A stretch of DNA of 64,000 nucleotides from Firmicutes bacterium UBA5493 (GTDB lineage Bacteria > Bacillota > Limnochordia > Darwinibacteriales > Darwinibacteriaceae): positions 80,337-144,336 of the forward strand of contig DIPH01000020.1 of NCBI GenBank assembly GCA_002424045.1. Direction: 5' to 3'. Below are positions 26,595 through 35,524 of this stretch, in pieces. The translations under genes were made by a program, and so were the position numbers. Positions within the stretch are counted from its first letter, which is position 1, and every line of letters starts with the position of its first letter. Below the pieces are notes generated by a model. That model saw only the letters and a list, made by a program, of their open reading frames with translations. It searched no databases and had not been told where the DNA came from.

Positions 26595-26861
26595 ATGAGT
26601 GATGCTCAAGACAAGACCACATTGTTCAGTTATCATGCGCTTGAAGAGCATTCAGCGACGGTGCGAACGCTTTTACAACAAGTGTACGAAGCATTGCAGG
26701 ACAAAGGTTACAATCCCTTTGGACAAATCGTTGGATATCTGATCTCCGGAGATCCCACATTCATTACGAGTCATAAGAATGCACGTTCTCTCATCCTTCA
26801 GATTGAAAGAGACATCATCCTTGAAGAATTAGTGAGATACTATCTTAGGCAAGTGGAATAA
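26595..26861 (+). CDS. ireB: IreB-family regulatory phosphoprotein (UPF0297)
   Basis: A small cytoplasmic protein of 88 residues, starting at ATG 26595 after GGGAGGGA. It matches the UPF0297/YrzL family over its whole length (FSYHALEEHSATVRTLLQQVY, KGYNPFGQIVGYLISGDP, ARSLILQIERDIILEELVRYYL). In Enterococcus IreB is phosphorylated by the PASTA kinase IreK and affects cephalosporin resistance. The alaS-ireB-ruvX order is conserved in Firmicutes. Confidence 0.92.
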   Translation: MSDAQDKTTLFSYHALEEHSATVRTLLQQVYEALQDKGYNPFGQIVGYLISGDPTFITSHKNARSLILQIERDIILEELVRYYLRQVE

Positions 26862-26870
26862 GGAGTACGG

Positions 26871-27713
26871 GTGCGTATGATACGAGTCAGTGCAGATAGT
26901 ACGTGTGATCTGTCACCAGTACTATTGGAGCGATTTAATATTGCTATTACTCCTCTGAGCATAACCGTAGGAGATAAGGTATTCAAAGATGCTGTAGATA
27001 TTCGTCCTGAGGATATTTTCCGTTTTGTAGGCGAAGGAAAAACATGTGTGACTGGTGCTGTGAATGTTTACGAGTACCAACAGCATTTTCAAAGATTGAC
27101 AGCAAACGGCCATCAGGTCATTCATATTTGTCTGGGTTCTGGCTTTTCTTCTTGTTATAATCACGCAGTATTAGCTGCTCGAGATTTTCCTGGTGTTGAG
27201 GTTGTTGATTCTAAGAATCTGTCCACAGGGAGTGGGCACTTGGTTTATGAAGCAGCGCTTATGGCGGCAGATGGCACCGAACTTCCAGAAATCAAAAGAA
27301 AACTTGATGAACTGGGATCGAAGATTGATGCTAGTTTCATCATTGATCAGCTGGACTACTTGGCTAAAGGAGGACGGTGCTCGGCGATTACGGCCCAAGG
27401 AGCGAAGATCTTGCGCTTGAAGCCCTGTATCGAAGTACGGGATGGAGCCATGATCGTAGGACGTAAATACCGGGGGGTCTTTGAAAAAGCCCTTAGACTT
27501 TATGTGCTGGATCGTTTGCATGATCCCTCAGTTTTGGAGCCTAGTCGTTTGTTTATTACGGGGGCTGGGTGTGACCCTGAAGTCGTGACTATGGTACGTT
27601 CCCTTGTGGAAGAACACGCCCAGTTCAAGGAAATCATTGTAACAGAAGCTGGTTGCACCATCTCAAATCACTGTGGACCTAATACCCTTGGTATTTTGTT
27701 CAAACGGCTGTAG
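26871..27713 (+). CDS. DegV-family fatty-acid-binding protein
   Basis: Fatty-acid carrier of the DegV/FakB family, 280 residues. Family features are the N-terminal IRVSADSTCDLSP, the middle VDSKNLSTGSGHLV, YLAKGGRCSA and the C-terminal GPNTLGILF. FakB proteins present fatty acids to the kinase FakA for phospholipid synthesis. GTG 26871 (five bases after GGAG) or ATG 26877 may be the start. It sits inside the usually contiguous ireB-ruvX pair, co-directional with short gaps, so it is probably part of the same operon. Confidence 0.88.
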   Translation: MRMIRVSADSTCDLSPVLLERFNIAITPLSITVGDKVFKDAVDIRPEDIFRFVGEGKTCVTGAVNVYEYQQHFQRLTANGHQVIHICLGSGFSSCYNHAVLAARDFPGVEVVDSKNLSTGSGHLVYEAALMAADGTELPEIKRKLDELGSKIDASFIIDQLDYLAKGGRCSAITAQGAKILRLKPCIEVRDGAMIVGRKYRGVFEKALRLYVLDRLHDPSVLEPSRLFITGAGCDPEVVTMVRSLVEEHAQFKEIIVTEAGCTISNHCGPNTLGILFKRL

Positions 27714-27726
27714 AGGGAGATAGAGG

Positions 27727-28671
27727 TTGGAATACAGACAATTAGGCCGCACGGGCCTTCAAATCTCACGGCTATGTTTTGGCGCGTTGACCATGGGCCC
27801 CTTGCAGAGGGGCCTTTCTCCAGAGCAGGGAAGCGAGGTTCTGCGCAGGGCTTTGGACCTAGGGGTCAATTTTATCGATACTGCGGAGCTATATCAAACC
27901 TATGATCACATTCGCTTAGCCCTGCAAGGTTTTGAGTCCGATCGTCCTGTGGTGGTGACCACAAAGTCCTATGCGTACACCAGAGAAGGAATGCTGCAAA
28001 GTCTGGAGAAAGCCCAAAGGGGGCTAGGTTTGGATTGCGTTCCCATTTTTATGCTCCACGAACAAGAATCGAGCCATACTTTAAGGGGGCATTGGCCTGC
28101 CTTGGAGGTGCTGTGGGAAGCAAAGAAGGCAGGCGTTGTAAAAGCGGTGGGTATCTCAACCCATCATATTGAAGGCGTTCTGGCAGCTAGCAGAATCCCT
28201 GAAATTGATGTGATTTCACCTTTGATCAATAGTACTGGAATTGGCATCCAAGGCGGTAGCAGAGACGAGATGCTCTCTGCAATTGCTGAGGCGGTCAAAA
28301 AGGACAAGGGTATCGTGGCCATGAAGCCTTTGGGCGGGGGGCATCTCTTAGCCCATTGGTCTTCTGCTCTTGACTATGTACTGGTTCGTCCTGAGATTCA
28401 TTCTATCGCGGTTGGCATGAAAACGGTCCGTGAGGTTGAGCATAACGTGGCCTTTTTTGAGGGGCGCCGTGATCTGCCTACCCCTGAGCTTACGACCAGG
28501 CGTTTGCATGTAGACGACTGGTGCATAGGCTGTGGCGCTTGCGTTAACGCTTGCCCCAATGGGGCTTTAGAGATTCAAGGTGGGAAGGCCACGGTGGTTT
28601 CTCGTGACGAATGCGTTTTCTGCGGGTATTGTGGAGCAAGTTGTCCAGAGTTTGCTATCAAAGTAATCTAA
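27727..28671 (+). CDS. Aldo/keto reductase with C-terminal 2x[4Fe-4S] ferredoxin domain
   Basis: Oxidoreductase of 314 residues. The aldo/keto reductase barrel has YRQLGRTGLQISRLCFGALTMG, the catalytic DTAELYQTY and the lysine in TTKSYAY. The C-terminal 50 residues hold two ferredoxin motifs (CIGCGACVNACP, CVFCGYCGASCP) for two [4Fe-4S] clusters. The fusion is common in anaerobes and suggests electron transfer from ferredoxin-like carriers. It starts at TTG 27727. The natural substrate is unknown. The final Fe-S domain fits an oxygen-poor lifestyle. Confidence 0.87.
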   Translation: MEYRQLGRTGLQISRLCFGALTMGPLQRGLSPEQGSEVLRRALDLGVNFIDTAELYQTYDHIRLALQGFESDRPVVVTTKSYAYTREGMLQSLEKAQRGLGLDCVPIFMLHEQESSHTLRGHWPALEVLWEAKKAGVVKAVGISTHHIEGVLAASRIPEIDVISPLINSTGIGIQGGSRDEMLSAIAEAVKKDKGIVAMKPLGGGHLLAHWSSALDYVLVRPEIHSIAVGMKTVREVEHNVAFFEGRRDLPTPELTTRRLHVDDWCIGCGACVNACPNGALEIQGGKATVVSRDECVFCGYCGASCPEFAIKVI

Positions 28672-28683
28672 AGGGGTCTTTCC

Positions 28684-29094
28684 ATGAGACTGCTTGGTTT
28701 AGATGTGGGAGAAAAGACAATTGGAGTAGCTGTCAGTGATCCTATGGGCTGGACAGCCCAAGGTGTTACTGTGATACGGCGCGCCTCGAAAGAAAAGGAT
28801 TTGTCCGGCCTCCAAGAGTTTGTTGACCAATACAAGGTAGAGAAGTTCGTTTTGGGCTTGCCCCGCAGGACCGATGGGAGCTATGGACCTGAAACTGAGA
28901 AAATTTATGAGTTTGGCGCAGAATTGGAAAGGGAATTTGCACTACCAGTAGAATATTGGGATGAACGGTTTTCTACTGTAGCAGCCGAAAGGATTTTATT
29001 AGAGGGTGACGTGAGCCGGGCTAAGCGCCGTCAGGTCATCGATAAGGTGGCCGCTACAGTTATTTTGCAAGCATATTTGGATCGTAAGCGGTAA
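28684..29094 (+). CDS. ruvX: Putative pre-16S rRNA nuclease / Holliday junction resolvase RuvX (YqgF)
   Basis: RNase H-fold protein of 136 residues. Motifs are LGLDVGEKTIGVAVSD at the start, FVLGLPRRTDGS in the middle and DERFSTVAAERILLE near the end, carrying the acidic catalytic residues. In Escherichia coli and Bacillus it matures the 5' end of 16S rRNA; a resolvase role has also been proposed. It lies between the aldo/keto reductase gene and the DUF1292 gene, matching Firmicute gene order downstream of ireB. Confidence 0.93.
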   Translation: MRLLGLDVGEKTIGVAVSDPMGWTAQGVTVIRRASKEKDLSGLQEFVDQYKVEKFVLGLPRRTDGSYGPETEKIYEFGAELEREFALPVEYWDERFSTVAAERILLEGDVSRAKRRQVIDKVAATVILQAYLDRKR

Positions 29095-29121
29095 AAGCTA
29101 GGGTCAAAAGGAGGAGATTCG

Positions 29122-29409
29122 ATGTCCCATAACCATGACGGGCATGACCATGACCACGACTTTGATTTGGATGACACCATCGTCCTAATTGATGAAGATG
29201 AGACTGAACATGTATTTACGATTTTGGAGTATTTAGAGATTGATGAGCAACTGTATGCGGTCTTGATGCCCCAGGATGATCAAAGTGAAGAGGCCTTCAT
29301 TTTCAGAGTAGAGGTCGACGAGAATGGTGAAGAAACACTTACGGATATTGAAGATGATGATGAGTTCGAGAGAGTCGTAGCGGTTTTGGAGTCCGACGAA
29401 GTAGACTAA
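29122..29409 (+). CDS. DUF1292-family acidic protein (YrzB/UPF0473 type)
   Basis: A 95-residue, very acidic protein with a His/Asp-rich start (SHNHDGHDHDHDFD) and the family core IVLIDEDETEHVFTILEYLEI plus YAVLMPQD. The function is unknown. The alaS-ireB-ruvX-yrzB order is conserved in Firmicutes. The His/Asp-rich N-terminus might bind metal, which is my inference. AAAGGAGGAG lies before the ATG. Confidence 0.88.
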   Translation: MSHNHDGHDHDHDFDLDDTIVLIDEDETEHVFTILEYLEIDEQLYAVLMPQDDQSEEAFIFRVEVDENGEETLTDIEDDDEFERVVAVLESDEVD

Positions 29410-29449
29410 GCTACGGATCACTGATTTGTTTTTCTTGGGGGTGTACTTC

Positions 29450-30493
29450 ATGCCCGAAAGTCTGCAAGCACATGTGAAACGGACCCGTTTTGGTATGGTC
29501 CGTTTTCTATTCTTGCTACTATTCATAGGCACCATGATTAGTCCTATTGTCCTAATGATGTTGGGCAATCGCCCTTTGAGTTCTGATCCTGAAGCACTGA
29601 ACAAGGTGGTGCGCATTCCACAGGGCATGCCCGCGAGGCAGATCATCCTTCTCTTAGAGGAAGAGGAGATTATAGCTAGCCCCACCTTCTTTCAGGCTCT
29701 TCTAAAACTAGAGGGGGCCGAGCAAAGCCTACAGGCTGGGACTTACCTTTTGAATCCAGGGATGACGCCCCTTCAGATCATTGAGCATTTGCGCTCGGGT
29801 CGCATCCAGATGGAACGTGTGGTGGTCCCTGAGGGCTATGAGATAAAGCAAATTGCGGACGTTTTGGCCGATAGGGGCTTAGCCGATAGAGAACGCTTCA
29901 TCGAGCTCGCCTCCGATGCTCGCTTGGTTTTTGGGGAGAATGTACCTCTTGATTTGCCCATTCCTTCTCTGGAAGGCTATCTGTATCCAGATACCTATTA
30001 TGTTCATGAGGAACAGACGGAGCAAGAGTTGATTAATCAAATGGTACAACGCTTTATTGCTGTGACGAACGCGGAGATCGTGCCTTTGCTAGAAGAGAAT
30101 GGGTTTTCCTTGCACGAGGTGACCACTTTAGCTTCTATTGTAGAGCGTGAGATCATGGTGGATCATGAACGGGCGATCGTTGCATCGGTTTACCTAAATC
30201 GTTTGGCTATTAACATGCCCCTACAGGCGGATCCAACCGTTCGCTATGTGACCCCCGAAAACCGCCCGCAGGTGTTGTATCGCGATTTGGAGATTGACTC
30301 GCCCTATAATACCTACCGTAATCAAGGTTTACCCCCTGGGCCCATTGCTAGTCCGGGATTAGCATCTATGCTGGCGGTGTTGAATCCAGCTGAGACAGAC
30401 TACTTTTTCTTTGTCAGCAGGCGCGATGGTACCCACGAGTTCACCGAAACCTACAATGACCATTTGCGGGCCAGGAGGACCTTGGGATATTAG
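29450..30493 (+). CDS. mltG: Endolytic murein transglycosylase MltG
   Basis: Membrane-anchored lytic transglycosylase that cuts nascent peptidoglycan strands and sets glycan length. The 347 residues have one N-terminal membrane helix (about 20-42), a LysM-like region (VPEGYEIKQIADVLADRG) and the YceG catalytic domain with TTLASIVEREI (catalytic Glu), YLNRLAINMPLQADPT and YNTYRNQGLPPGPIASPG. The start chosen is ATG 29450 with GGGGGTG seven bases upstream. An in-frame TTG at 29426 has no ribosome site. Confidence 0.93.
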   Translation: MPESLQAHVKRTRFGMVRFLFLLLFIGTMISPIVLMMLGNRPLSSDPEALNKVVRIPQGMPARQIILLLEEEEIIASPTFFQALLKLEGAEQSLQAGTYLLNPGMTPLQIIEHLRSGRIQMERVVVPEGYEIKQIADVLADRGLADRERFIELASDARLVFGENVPLDLPIPSLEGYLYPDTYYVHEEQTEQELINQMVQRFIAVTNAEIVPLLEENGFSLHEVTTLASIVEREIMVDHERAIVASVYLNRLAINMPLQADPTVRYVTPENRPQVLYRDLEIDSPYNTYRNQGLPPGPIASPGLASMLAVLNPAETDYFFFVSRRDGTHEFTETYNDHLRARRTLGY

Positions 30494-30506
30494 GAGGATG
30501 TATGAA

Positions 30507-31718
30507 GTGAAGATTCCAGAGATTCTTGCTCCAGCTGGAAACATGGAGAAAGCCATAGTTGCTATAGAATATGGCGCTGATGCCATCTATCTTTCAGGAA
30601 AGGCTTTTGGCATGCGGGCTAAAGCCGGAAATTTCAGTATGGAAGAATTGCAGCAGGTTCTACGTATCGCAGGTGAGCGCGGGGTGAAGGTTTATGTAAC
30701 GGTGAATGTCTTTGCCCATAATGATGAAATCGACTTGCTCCCGGAGTATTTAGCTGAACTTGAGAAGCTTCAAGTCCATGGGCTGATCGTAGCTGACGTG
30801 GGAGCACTCGCCTTGGCCAAAGAGAATGCACCCAGTATTCCCATACATTTGAGTACCCAGGCTAATACGGTGAACTATCGGGCTGCGAAGTTTTGGGAAG
30901 AGCTTGGTGTGGATCGTCTTGTTATGGCTCGAGAATTGACAAGGGAAGAGATTGCCAAGGTGAGGCAAGAGACGAAGGCCGAAATCGAAGTCTTTGTCCA
31001 CGGATCCATGTGTATGGCCTATTCCGGCCGCTGTTTGCTAAGCAATGTGCTAACCGGTCGTGATGCGAATCGTGGTGAATGTGTTCAAAGTTGCCGCTGG
31101 CGCTATGCAGTAGTAGAAGAGACAAGGCCCGGCGAGTACATGCCTCTCGAAGAGGATGATGGTGGCACCCATATCTTTAATTCGAAGGACTTGCGCCTTA
31201 TTGAATACATCCCAGATTTGGTCCAGATTGGGGTAGACAGCCTGAAAATAGAAGGCCGCATGAAGAGTTCCTACTATGTAGCCACCGTGGTCAGAGTCTA
31301 TCGTCAAGCACTGGATCTGTACGCAGCGGATCCTGATAATTACGAACTACCTAAGGAGCTCCTGGATGAGCTGGATAAGGTGAGCCATCGTCCTTATTAT
31401 GCCGGTTTCTTTGCTCCTTCTGATGCAGGTATTCACAGGCCTACAGGCTCCTATATCAGAGACTATGATGTGGTAGGTGTAGTGGACAGCTTTGATCAGA
31501 AAACTAGGGAAGCCGTGGTTAGTGTACGTAATCGTCTGAGAGTTGGCGAAGTCGTGGAAGTGATGCAGCCCCATGGGCCCGTTCTGTCCCAAAAGGCTAT
31601 GCAGATGATTAGGCATGATTCAAAGGAAGAGCTCACAGAAGCCCATGCGAATTACACCGTAAGGATTCCCATGGATGAGGTCAAGCCCTATTCCATGCTA
31701 AGAGTTAAGCGAAGTTAG
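30507..31718 (+). CDS. U32-family peptidase / tRNA hydroxylation-type protein
   Basis: A 403-residue U32 family protein with the N-terminal IPEILAPAGNMEKAIVAIEYGADAIYLSG and the signature SLKIEGRMKSSYYVATVVRVYRQA (cut here to its core, E-G-R-M-K-S-S-Y-Y). Relatives include TrhP/RlhA, which help hydroxylate tRNA U34 or 23S rRNA, besides collagenase-like annotations. The start chosen is GTG 30507, nine bases after AGGAGG. The ATG at 30498 directly abuts the site. In Bacillus a related pair (yrrN-yrrO) follows mltG. Only one U32 gene is present here. Confidence 0.88.
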   Translation: MKIPEILAPAGNMEKAIVAIEYGADAIYLSGKAFGMRAKAGNFSMEELQQVLRIAGERGVKVYVTVNVFAHNDEIDLLPEYLAELEKLQVHGLIVADVGALALAKENAPSIPIHLSTQANTVNYRAAKFWEELGVDRLVMARELTREEIAKVRQETKAEIEVFVHGSMCMAYSGRCLLSNVLTGRDANRGECVQSCRWRYAVVEETRPGEYMPLEEDDGGTHIFNSKDLRLIEYIPDLVQIGVDSLKIEGRMKSSYYVATVVRVYRQALDLYAADPDNYELPKELLDELDKVSHRPYYAGFFAPSDAGIHRPTGSYIRDYDVVGVVDSFDQKTREAVVSVRNRLRVGEVVEVMQPHGPVLSQKAMQMIRHDSKEELTEAHANYTVRIPMDEVKPYSMLRVKRS

Positions 31719-31725
31719 AAAGTTG

Positions 31726-31773
31726 CCGAGGACTCGGAGGAACAGATCATTCCATCGCAGTTCTCGGTTTTTT
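31726..31773 (+). terminator. Rho-independent terminator after the U32 gene
   Basis: CCGAGGAC (31726-31733) pairs with GTTCTCGG (31760-31767, one G-T pair), then TTTTTT. The 26-base loop may hold an inner stem. Confidence 0.6.
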
Positions 31774-31790
31774 CGAAGGGACGTGGCAAG

Positions 31791-33155
31791 ATGGGTACTT
31801 GGAAAGTAGGGCAAGAACACATAATAGACATAACGGGACTCTCCCACGAAGCATCAGGAGTGGGACGGGTGGAAGGTCGTGTTGTCTTTGTTCCAGAAAC
31901 GATACCAGGCGATCGCGTTAAGGTGCGTCTAGTCCACCTCAAGGAACGTCTAGGTTACGGTGAACTAATTGAGATCTTGGTAGCATCGACTGACCGCCGA
32001 AGGCAAAACTGTCCCCACGCTTTTGAGTGCGGAGGATGCCAGCTTCAACACATGGACTATGACGCTCAGCTGCGTTGGAAGAGGCAGCAAGTGGCAGATG
32101 CCATGGAGCGGATTGGAAAGCTTGATGCTCAGGTTCGACCTACCTTAGGGATGGATCAACCCTACCACTACAGAAACAAAGCCCAGCTACCTCTAGGAAA
32201 ACGGCAAGGCGAGCTAGTTATGGGTTTTTTCCGAAAGGGCAGTCATGATATCGTGGATCTTCATATCTGCGAAATCCAGCATCCTTTGATCACAAAACTA
32301 GCTTTTGCAGTCAAACGCTCTGTTCAGGACCTTTCTATAGAACCTTATGACGAAGTTAATCATTCTGGGGTGCTTCGTCATGCAGTGATCAGAGTGAGTT
32401 TTTCTGAGGAGAAGTTGATGCTAATTTTGGTGACCCGCACTTCCGATCTGCCTGCGAAAGATGAACTCATTGAGAGACTAACCAAAGATGTTCCGGAGCT
32501 TGTGAGTGTTGCGCACAATGTGAATCCCAATGTTACAAACGTTATTTTGGGACGGGAGTCTAAGGTGATCTGGGGCGAGCGCTATCTCATGGATTCCATC
32601 GGTCATCTGCGCTATGCCATTTCTCCCGGCTCGTTTTTTCAAGTGAATCCCATCCAGACCAAAGTCCTTTATGACTTGGTTCGGGAGGGGATGCAGCTCA
32701 GTGGCTGCGAGACCATTTTCGATCTTTATTGTGGCGCTGGGACCATCGGGCTCTATCTGGCCTCAGAGGTCAAAGAAGTGATTGGCGTAGAAACATTTGC
32801 CGCTGCGGTAGAAGATGCCCGGTATAATGCGGAGCTTAATGGCATACAAGTTGCCAAGTTTCATGTAGGGAAGGCGGAAGATATTCTTCCCAAGCTGACG
32901 AACAAACATGAAACGATCGACGGCGCCATTTTAGATCCACCCCGTAAAGGGTGTGACTCTTCTCTCTTGGAGACTTTGGTCACCTCCAAGGTAACCCAAA
33001 TCTGTTATGTGTCCTGTAATCCATCCACCTTGGCCAGGGACCTAAGGTATTTTTATGAAAATGGCTATGCTATAGGGCCAGTTCAGCCGGTGGATATGTT
33101 CCCTTGGACAAGGCATGTTGAGTGTGTGGTATCAATGTCAAGGGTGAAAGGATGA
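31791..33155 (+). CDS. rlmD: 23S rRNA (uracil-5-)-methyltransferase RlmD-family (TrmA/RumA superfamily)
   Basis: SAM-dependent RNA m5U methyltransferase, 454 residues. An N-terminal TRAM domain (about 8-65) is followed by the [4Fe-4S] cysteines CPHAFECGGCQLQH. The methyltransferase domain has DLYCGAGTIGLYLAS, ILDPPRKGCD and the catalytic-loop cysteine in YVSCNPSTLARDL. Firmicutes have several paralogues (RlmCD and others) that modify U747 and U1939, so the exact target is uncertain. The gene stands between the terminator at 31726-31773 and the start of the accessory region. Confidence 0.9.
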   Translation: MGTWKVGQEHIIDITGLSHEASGVGRVEGRVVFVPETIPGDRVKVRLVHLKERLGYGELIEILVASTDRRRQNCPHAFECGGCQLQHMDYDAQLRWKRQQVADAMERIGKLDAQVRPTLGMDQPYHYRNKAQLPLGKRQGELVMGFFRKGSHDIVDLHICEIQHPLITKLAFAVKRSVQDLSIEPYDEVNHSGVLRHAVIRVSFSEEKLMLILVTRTSDLPAKDELIERLTKDVPELVSVAHNVNPNVTNVILGRESKVIWGERYLMDSIGHLRYAISPGSFFQVNPIQTKVLYDLVREGMQLSGCETIFDLYCGAGTIGLYLASEVKEVIGVETFAAAVEDARYNAELNGIQVAKFHVGKAEDILPKLTNKHETIDGAILDPPRKGCDSSLLETLVTSKVTQICYVSCNPSTLARDLRYFYENGYAIGPVQPVDMFPWTRHVECVVSMSRVKG

Positions 33156-33341
33156 AGGTCTTGAAAGTCCTGTATATAAGTCATTTGTGTGTTTTTATTT
33201 TTGAAATCAGAGTATGAAGTCATGGTTACTTTGCAGTAGTCAGCTTAAATGTCAGAGGTTTGTGAGTGGTCGATTTCTGGGTCCATCATAGTGTTTCGAT
33301 GACATACTCTAGCATACATTTTTACCATGGGAGGGAATCAA

Positions 33342-33698
33342 ATGGAATTACAGAAAAGAAGTTATCAAGTGCTAAAATGGACAACCAGAATCTTGGCAGC
33401 TGCAATAGTCATTTTTGGACTTCCGTTTTATTTTGGTTATGGAAATCCTTTGCCTTTCATCAATCCTGAATATTCAATATGGGATAATACCTGGCTTACA
33501 GTCTTGCCACTTATGTTTATTGGTTTAGGACTAGGTTGGAAATGGCCCAAAACTGGTGGCTTGCTAATAACAGTACCAATATTGTTAGGATTTATTTTAG
33601 GGCTAATAGTAAGAGGAGGCATGGCAGTACATATGCTTATTCCTCTTATAGTGGGTACCCTTTATATGGTACTAGGATGTGCAAAAGCAAGACAATAG
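33342..33698 (+). CDS. Hypothetical four-helix membrane protein
   Basis: A protein of 118 residues with four hydrophobic segments (about 15-32, 50-66, 70-90 and 93-112) and few charged residues between them. I do not recognise the family with certainty; it has the look of small clostridial DUF membrane proteins. The start chosen is ATG 33342, 6 to 7 bases after GGGAGGG. The gene is A/T-richer than its left neighbours and marks the start of the accessory region. The 186 bases before it hold no other recognisable gene. Confidence 0.65.
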   Translation: MELQKRSYQVLKWTTRILAAAIVIFGLPFYFGYGNPLPFINPEYSIWDNTWLTVLPLMFIGLGLGWKWPKTGGLLITVPILLGFILGLIVRGGMAVHMLIPLIVGTLYMVLGCAKARQ

Positions 33699-33907
33699 AA
33701 ATCTCGGAATAGACTCCACGTTATTGTGCTGGTTTTCCCTCGAGGATATCAGGGAATATAGAAGCCTGGAAGTGCATGGCAATGCATACCGCCATCCAGA
33801 CAAATATAGACGCCTCATTTCCGAATGTATCGAGGAGCCCTTTCTCAGAACAGATTATAGAAAATAGAGCAAGGATACCTGTATGCTGAAAAAGGGTTGA
33901 TGGCGTT

Positions 33908-34132
33908 GTGGTACGAACTATAGATACCGGTGCAAAGCGAAGAGTGCGGCTCTTGAAAAACGGTAAACGCACTAGACGGAAGAAGGCCGTACTCCGTTGT
34001 CGGGAAGTGTTGAAGGAAGCTGACGACCAAATGTATTATTTTAAGAAAAAGCAAAAGAATACGCAAAAAAGGAACTCTCTTAGGAACAACAGAAAAGGAA
34101 GAGTGAGTAATGACCACAACGAAGCACACTGA
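33908..34132 (+). pseudogene. Fragment resembling the end of a GGDEF domain
   Basis: The frame contains LKEADDQMYYFKKKQKN, close to the C-terminal helix of diguanylate cyclase GGDEF domains (consensus ADxAMYxAKxxGKN). No GGDEF motif, start site or upstream domain is present. The stretch 33699-33907 before it holds nothing I can recognise. It is probably the decayed tail of a larger gene. It overlaps the start of the MATE gene by 23 bases. A chance match is possible. Confidence 0.35.
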
Positions 34133-35498
34133 GTTGATGAGCAATACACCAGTCACAAAAGCAATATTGAAAATGTCGATACCCGTTGTACTAGGGATGA
34201 TGGTGCAGGTACTGTATAATCTGGTTGACACGTTCTTTATTGGGCGGCTTAACGATCCGAATCAGCTTGCGGCGGCGAACATAACTACTCCAATCTTTAT
34301 GCTGATGATGGCCATAGCTACAATAGTAAGCACAGGCGCTGCGTCTTATATCTCCCGTTCTTTGGGTAGAAGCGACGCTCAATCGGCAAACAGAACGCTA
34401 TCAACTGGGATAGCCATTTGCACAGGGCTTGGGATTGTCCTGATGACGGCGGGACTCATATTTTTGAAACCCTTTATCACGCTGCTCGGTGCGACAGAAG
34501 CAGTGTATCCATATGCGTTCAGTTATGCCTCGATTATGTTTTTGGGTGCTGTGCCTGTTATGCTCAACTACGCCTGCGGTCAGCTTGTTCGCAGTGAGGG
34601 AGCGATCATGCCATCAATCATCGGAATGATGCTAGGAACGATGGTCAACGTCATTCTGGACCCGATATTTATCCTCGGTTTAGATCTGGGTATCAAAGGT
34701 GCTGCGGTTGCCACGGTTCTAGGCAATGTTGTTGCGCTCGCATATTATGTCTATTATTATTTATCTGGAAAATCCCTCGTGAGGTTCAAGCTGAAATTCG
34801 TTTCGGGCGAAAGGAAGATATGGGGACAAATTTTTGGCATCGGAATCCCCGCCGCGCTCAGCCAGTTCTTGATGAGCGGCGCGCTGATTGTGTGCAATAA
34901 CCTCGCAAAGCAATACGGTGAGAACGCTGTGGCCGGAATGGGCGTCGCGGCAAAGCTGATGTATATCGGAACGTTTATTTTTATGGGCTTTGCCGCAGGC
35001 TGCCAGCCACTTGTTGGCTATAACTATGGTGCAAGGAATTTCACGCGCGTGAAGTCGATCATAAAAAACGGAATATTCATAACCGCAAGCATAGGAATTG
35101 CGCTGACCATTCTTTTTGCGATAAGCGCCTCTGGTCTAATCAGCATTTTTACACCTTTGCCAGAGATTATCAGCGAAGGTACTACAGTTTTGACCATCTA
35201 TATGTGGTCGTTTATAGTCCTCGGCCCACAGATGCTCACGTCGACTACCATTCAGGCATTCGGGCGGGCGAGAGCATCCCTGCTGCTTTCAATCGCCCGT
35301 CAAGGGCTATTCTACATCCCGTTTTTGTTCCTCCTTAACGGCCGTTTTTTGTTCAAAGGCTTGCTTTGGGCACAGCCTATTTCGGACGCGATAACGCTCG
35401 CATTTGGGCTCGTTTTGCTAGTGGGCGTTCTGAAAAAACATACACAGAGCAGCACGGAAGAAACAAGTGGATCAGATTCTGAATCAATGGTTGTGTAG
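34110..35498 (+). CDS. MATE-family efflux transporter
   Basis: Multidrug and toxin extrusion antiporter, 462 residues with 12 predicted membrane helices. Family features are the N-terminal MVQVLYNLVDTFFIGRL, FMGFAAGCQPLVGYNYGA at the start of the second half, and the internal twofold repeat. It is intact from start to stop. GGAAGAG lies about eight bases before the ATG. It exports cationic drugs or metabolites by Na+ or H+ exchange; the substrate is unknown. It is followed 26 bases later by an unrelated partial-looking frame. A second, broken MATE gene lies near 46.9 kb. Confidence 0.9.
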   Translation: MTTTKHTELMSNTPVTKAILKMSIPVVLGMMVQVLYNLVDTFFIGRLNDPNQLAAANITTPIFMLMMAIATIVSTGAASYISRSLGRSDAQSANRTLSTGIAICTGLGIVLMTAGLIFLKPFITLLGATEAVYPYAFSYASIMFLGAVPVMLNYACGQLVRSEGAIMPSIIGMMLGTMVNVILDPIFILGLDLGIKGAAVATVLGNVVALAYYVYYYLSGKSLVRFKLKFVSGERKIWGQIFGIGIPAALSQFLMSGALIVCNNLAKQYGENAVAGMGVAAKLMYIGTFIFMGFAAGCQPLVGYNYGARNFTRVKSIIKNGIFITASIGIALTILFAISASGLISIFTPLPEIISEGTTVLTIYMWSFIVLGPQMLTSTTIQAFGRARASLLLSIARQGLFYIPFLFLLNGRFLFKGLLWAQPISDAITLAFGLVLLVGVLKKHTQSSTEETSGSDSESMVV

Positions 35499-35524
35499 AC
35501 GAGGTTAAGACAGATGATTGGTTG

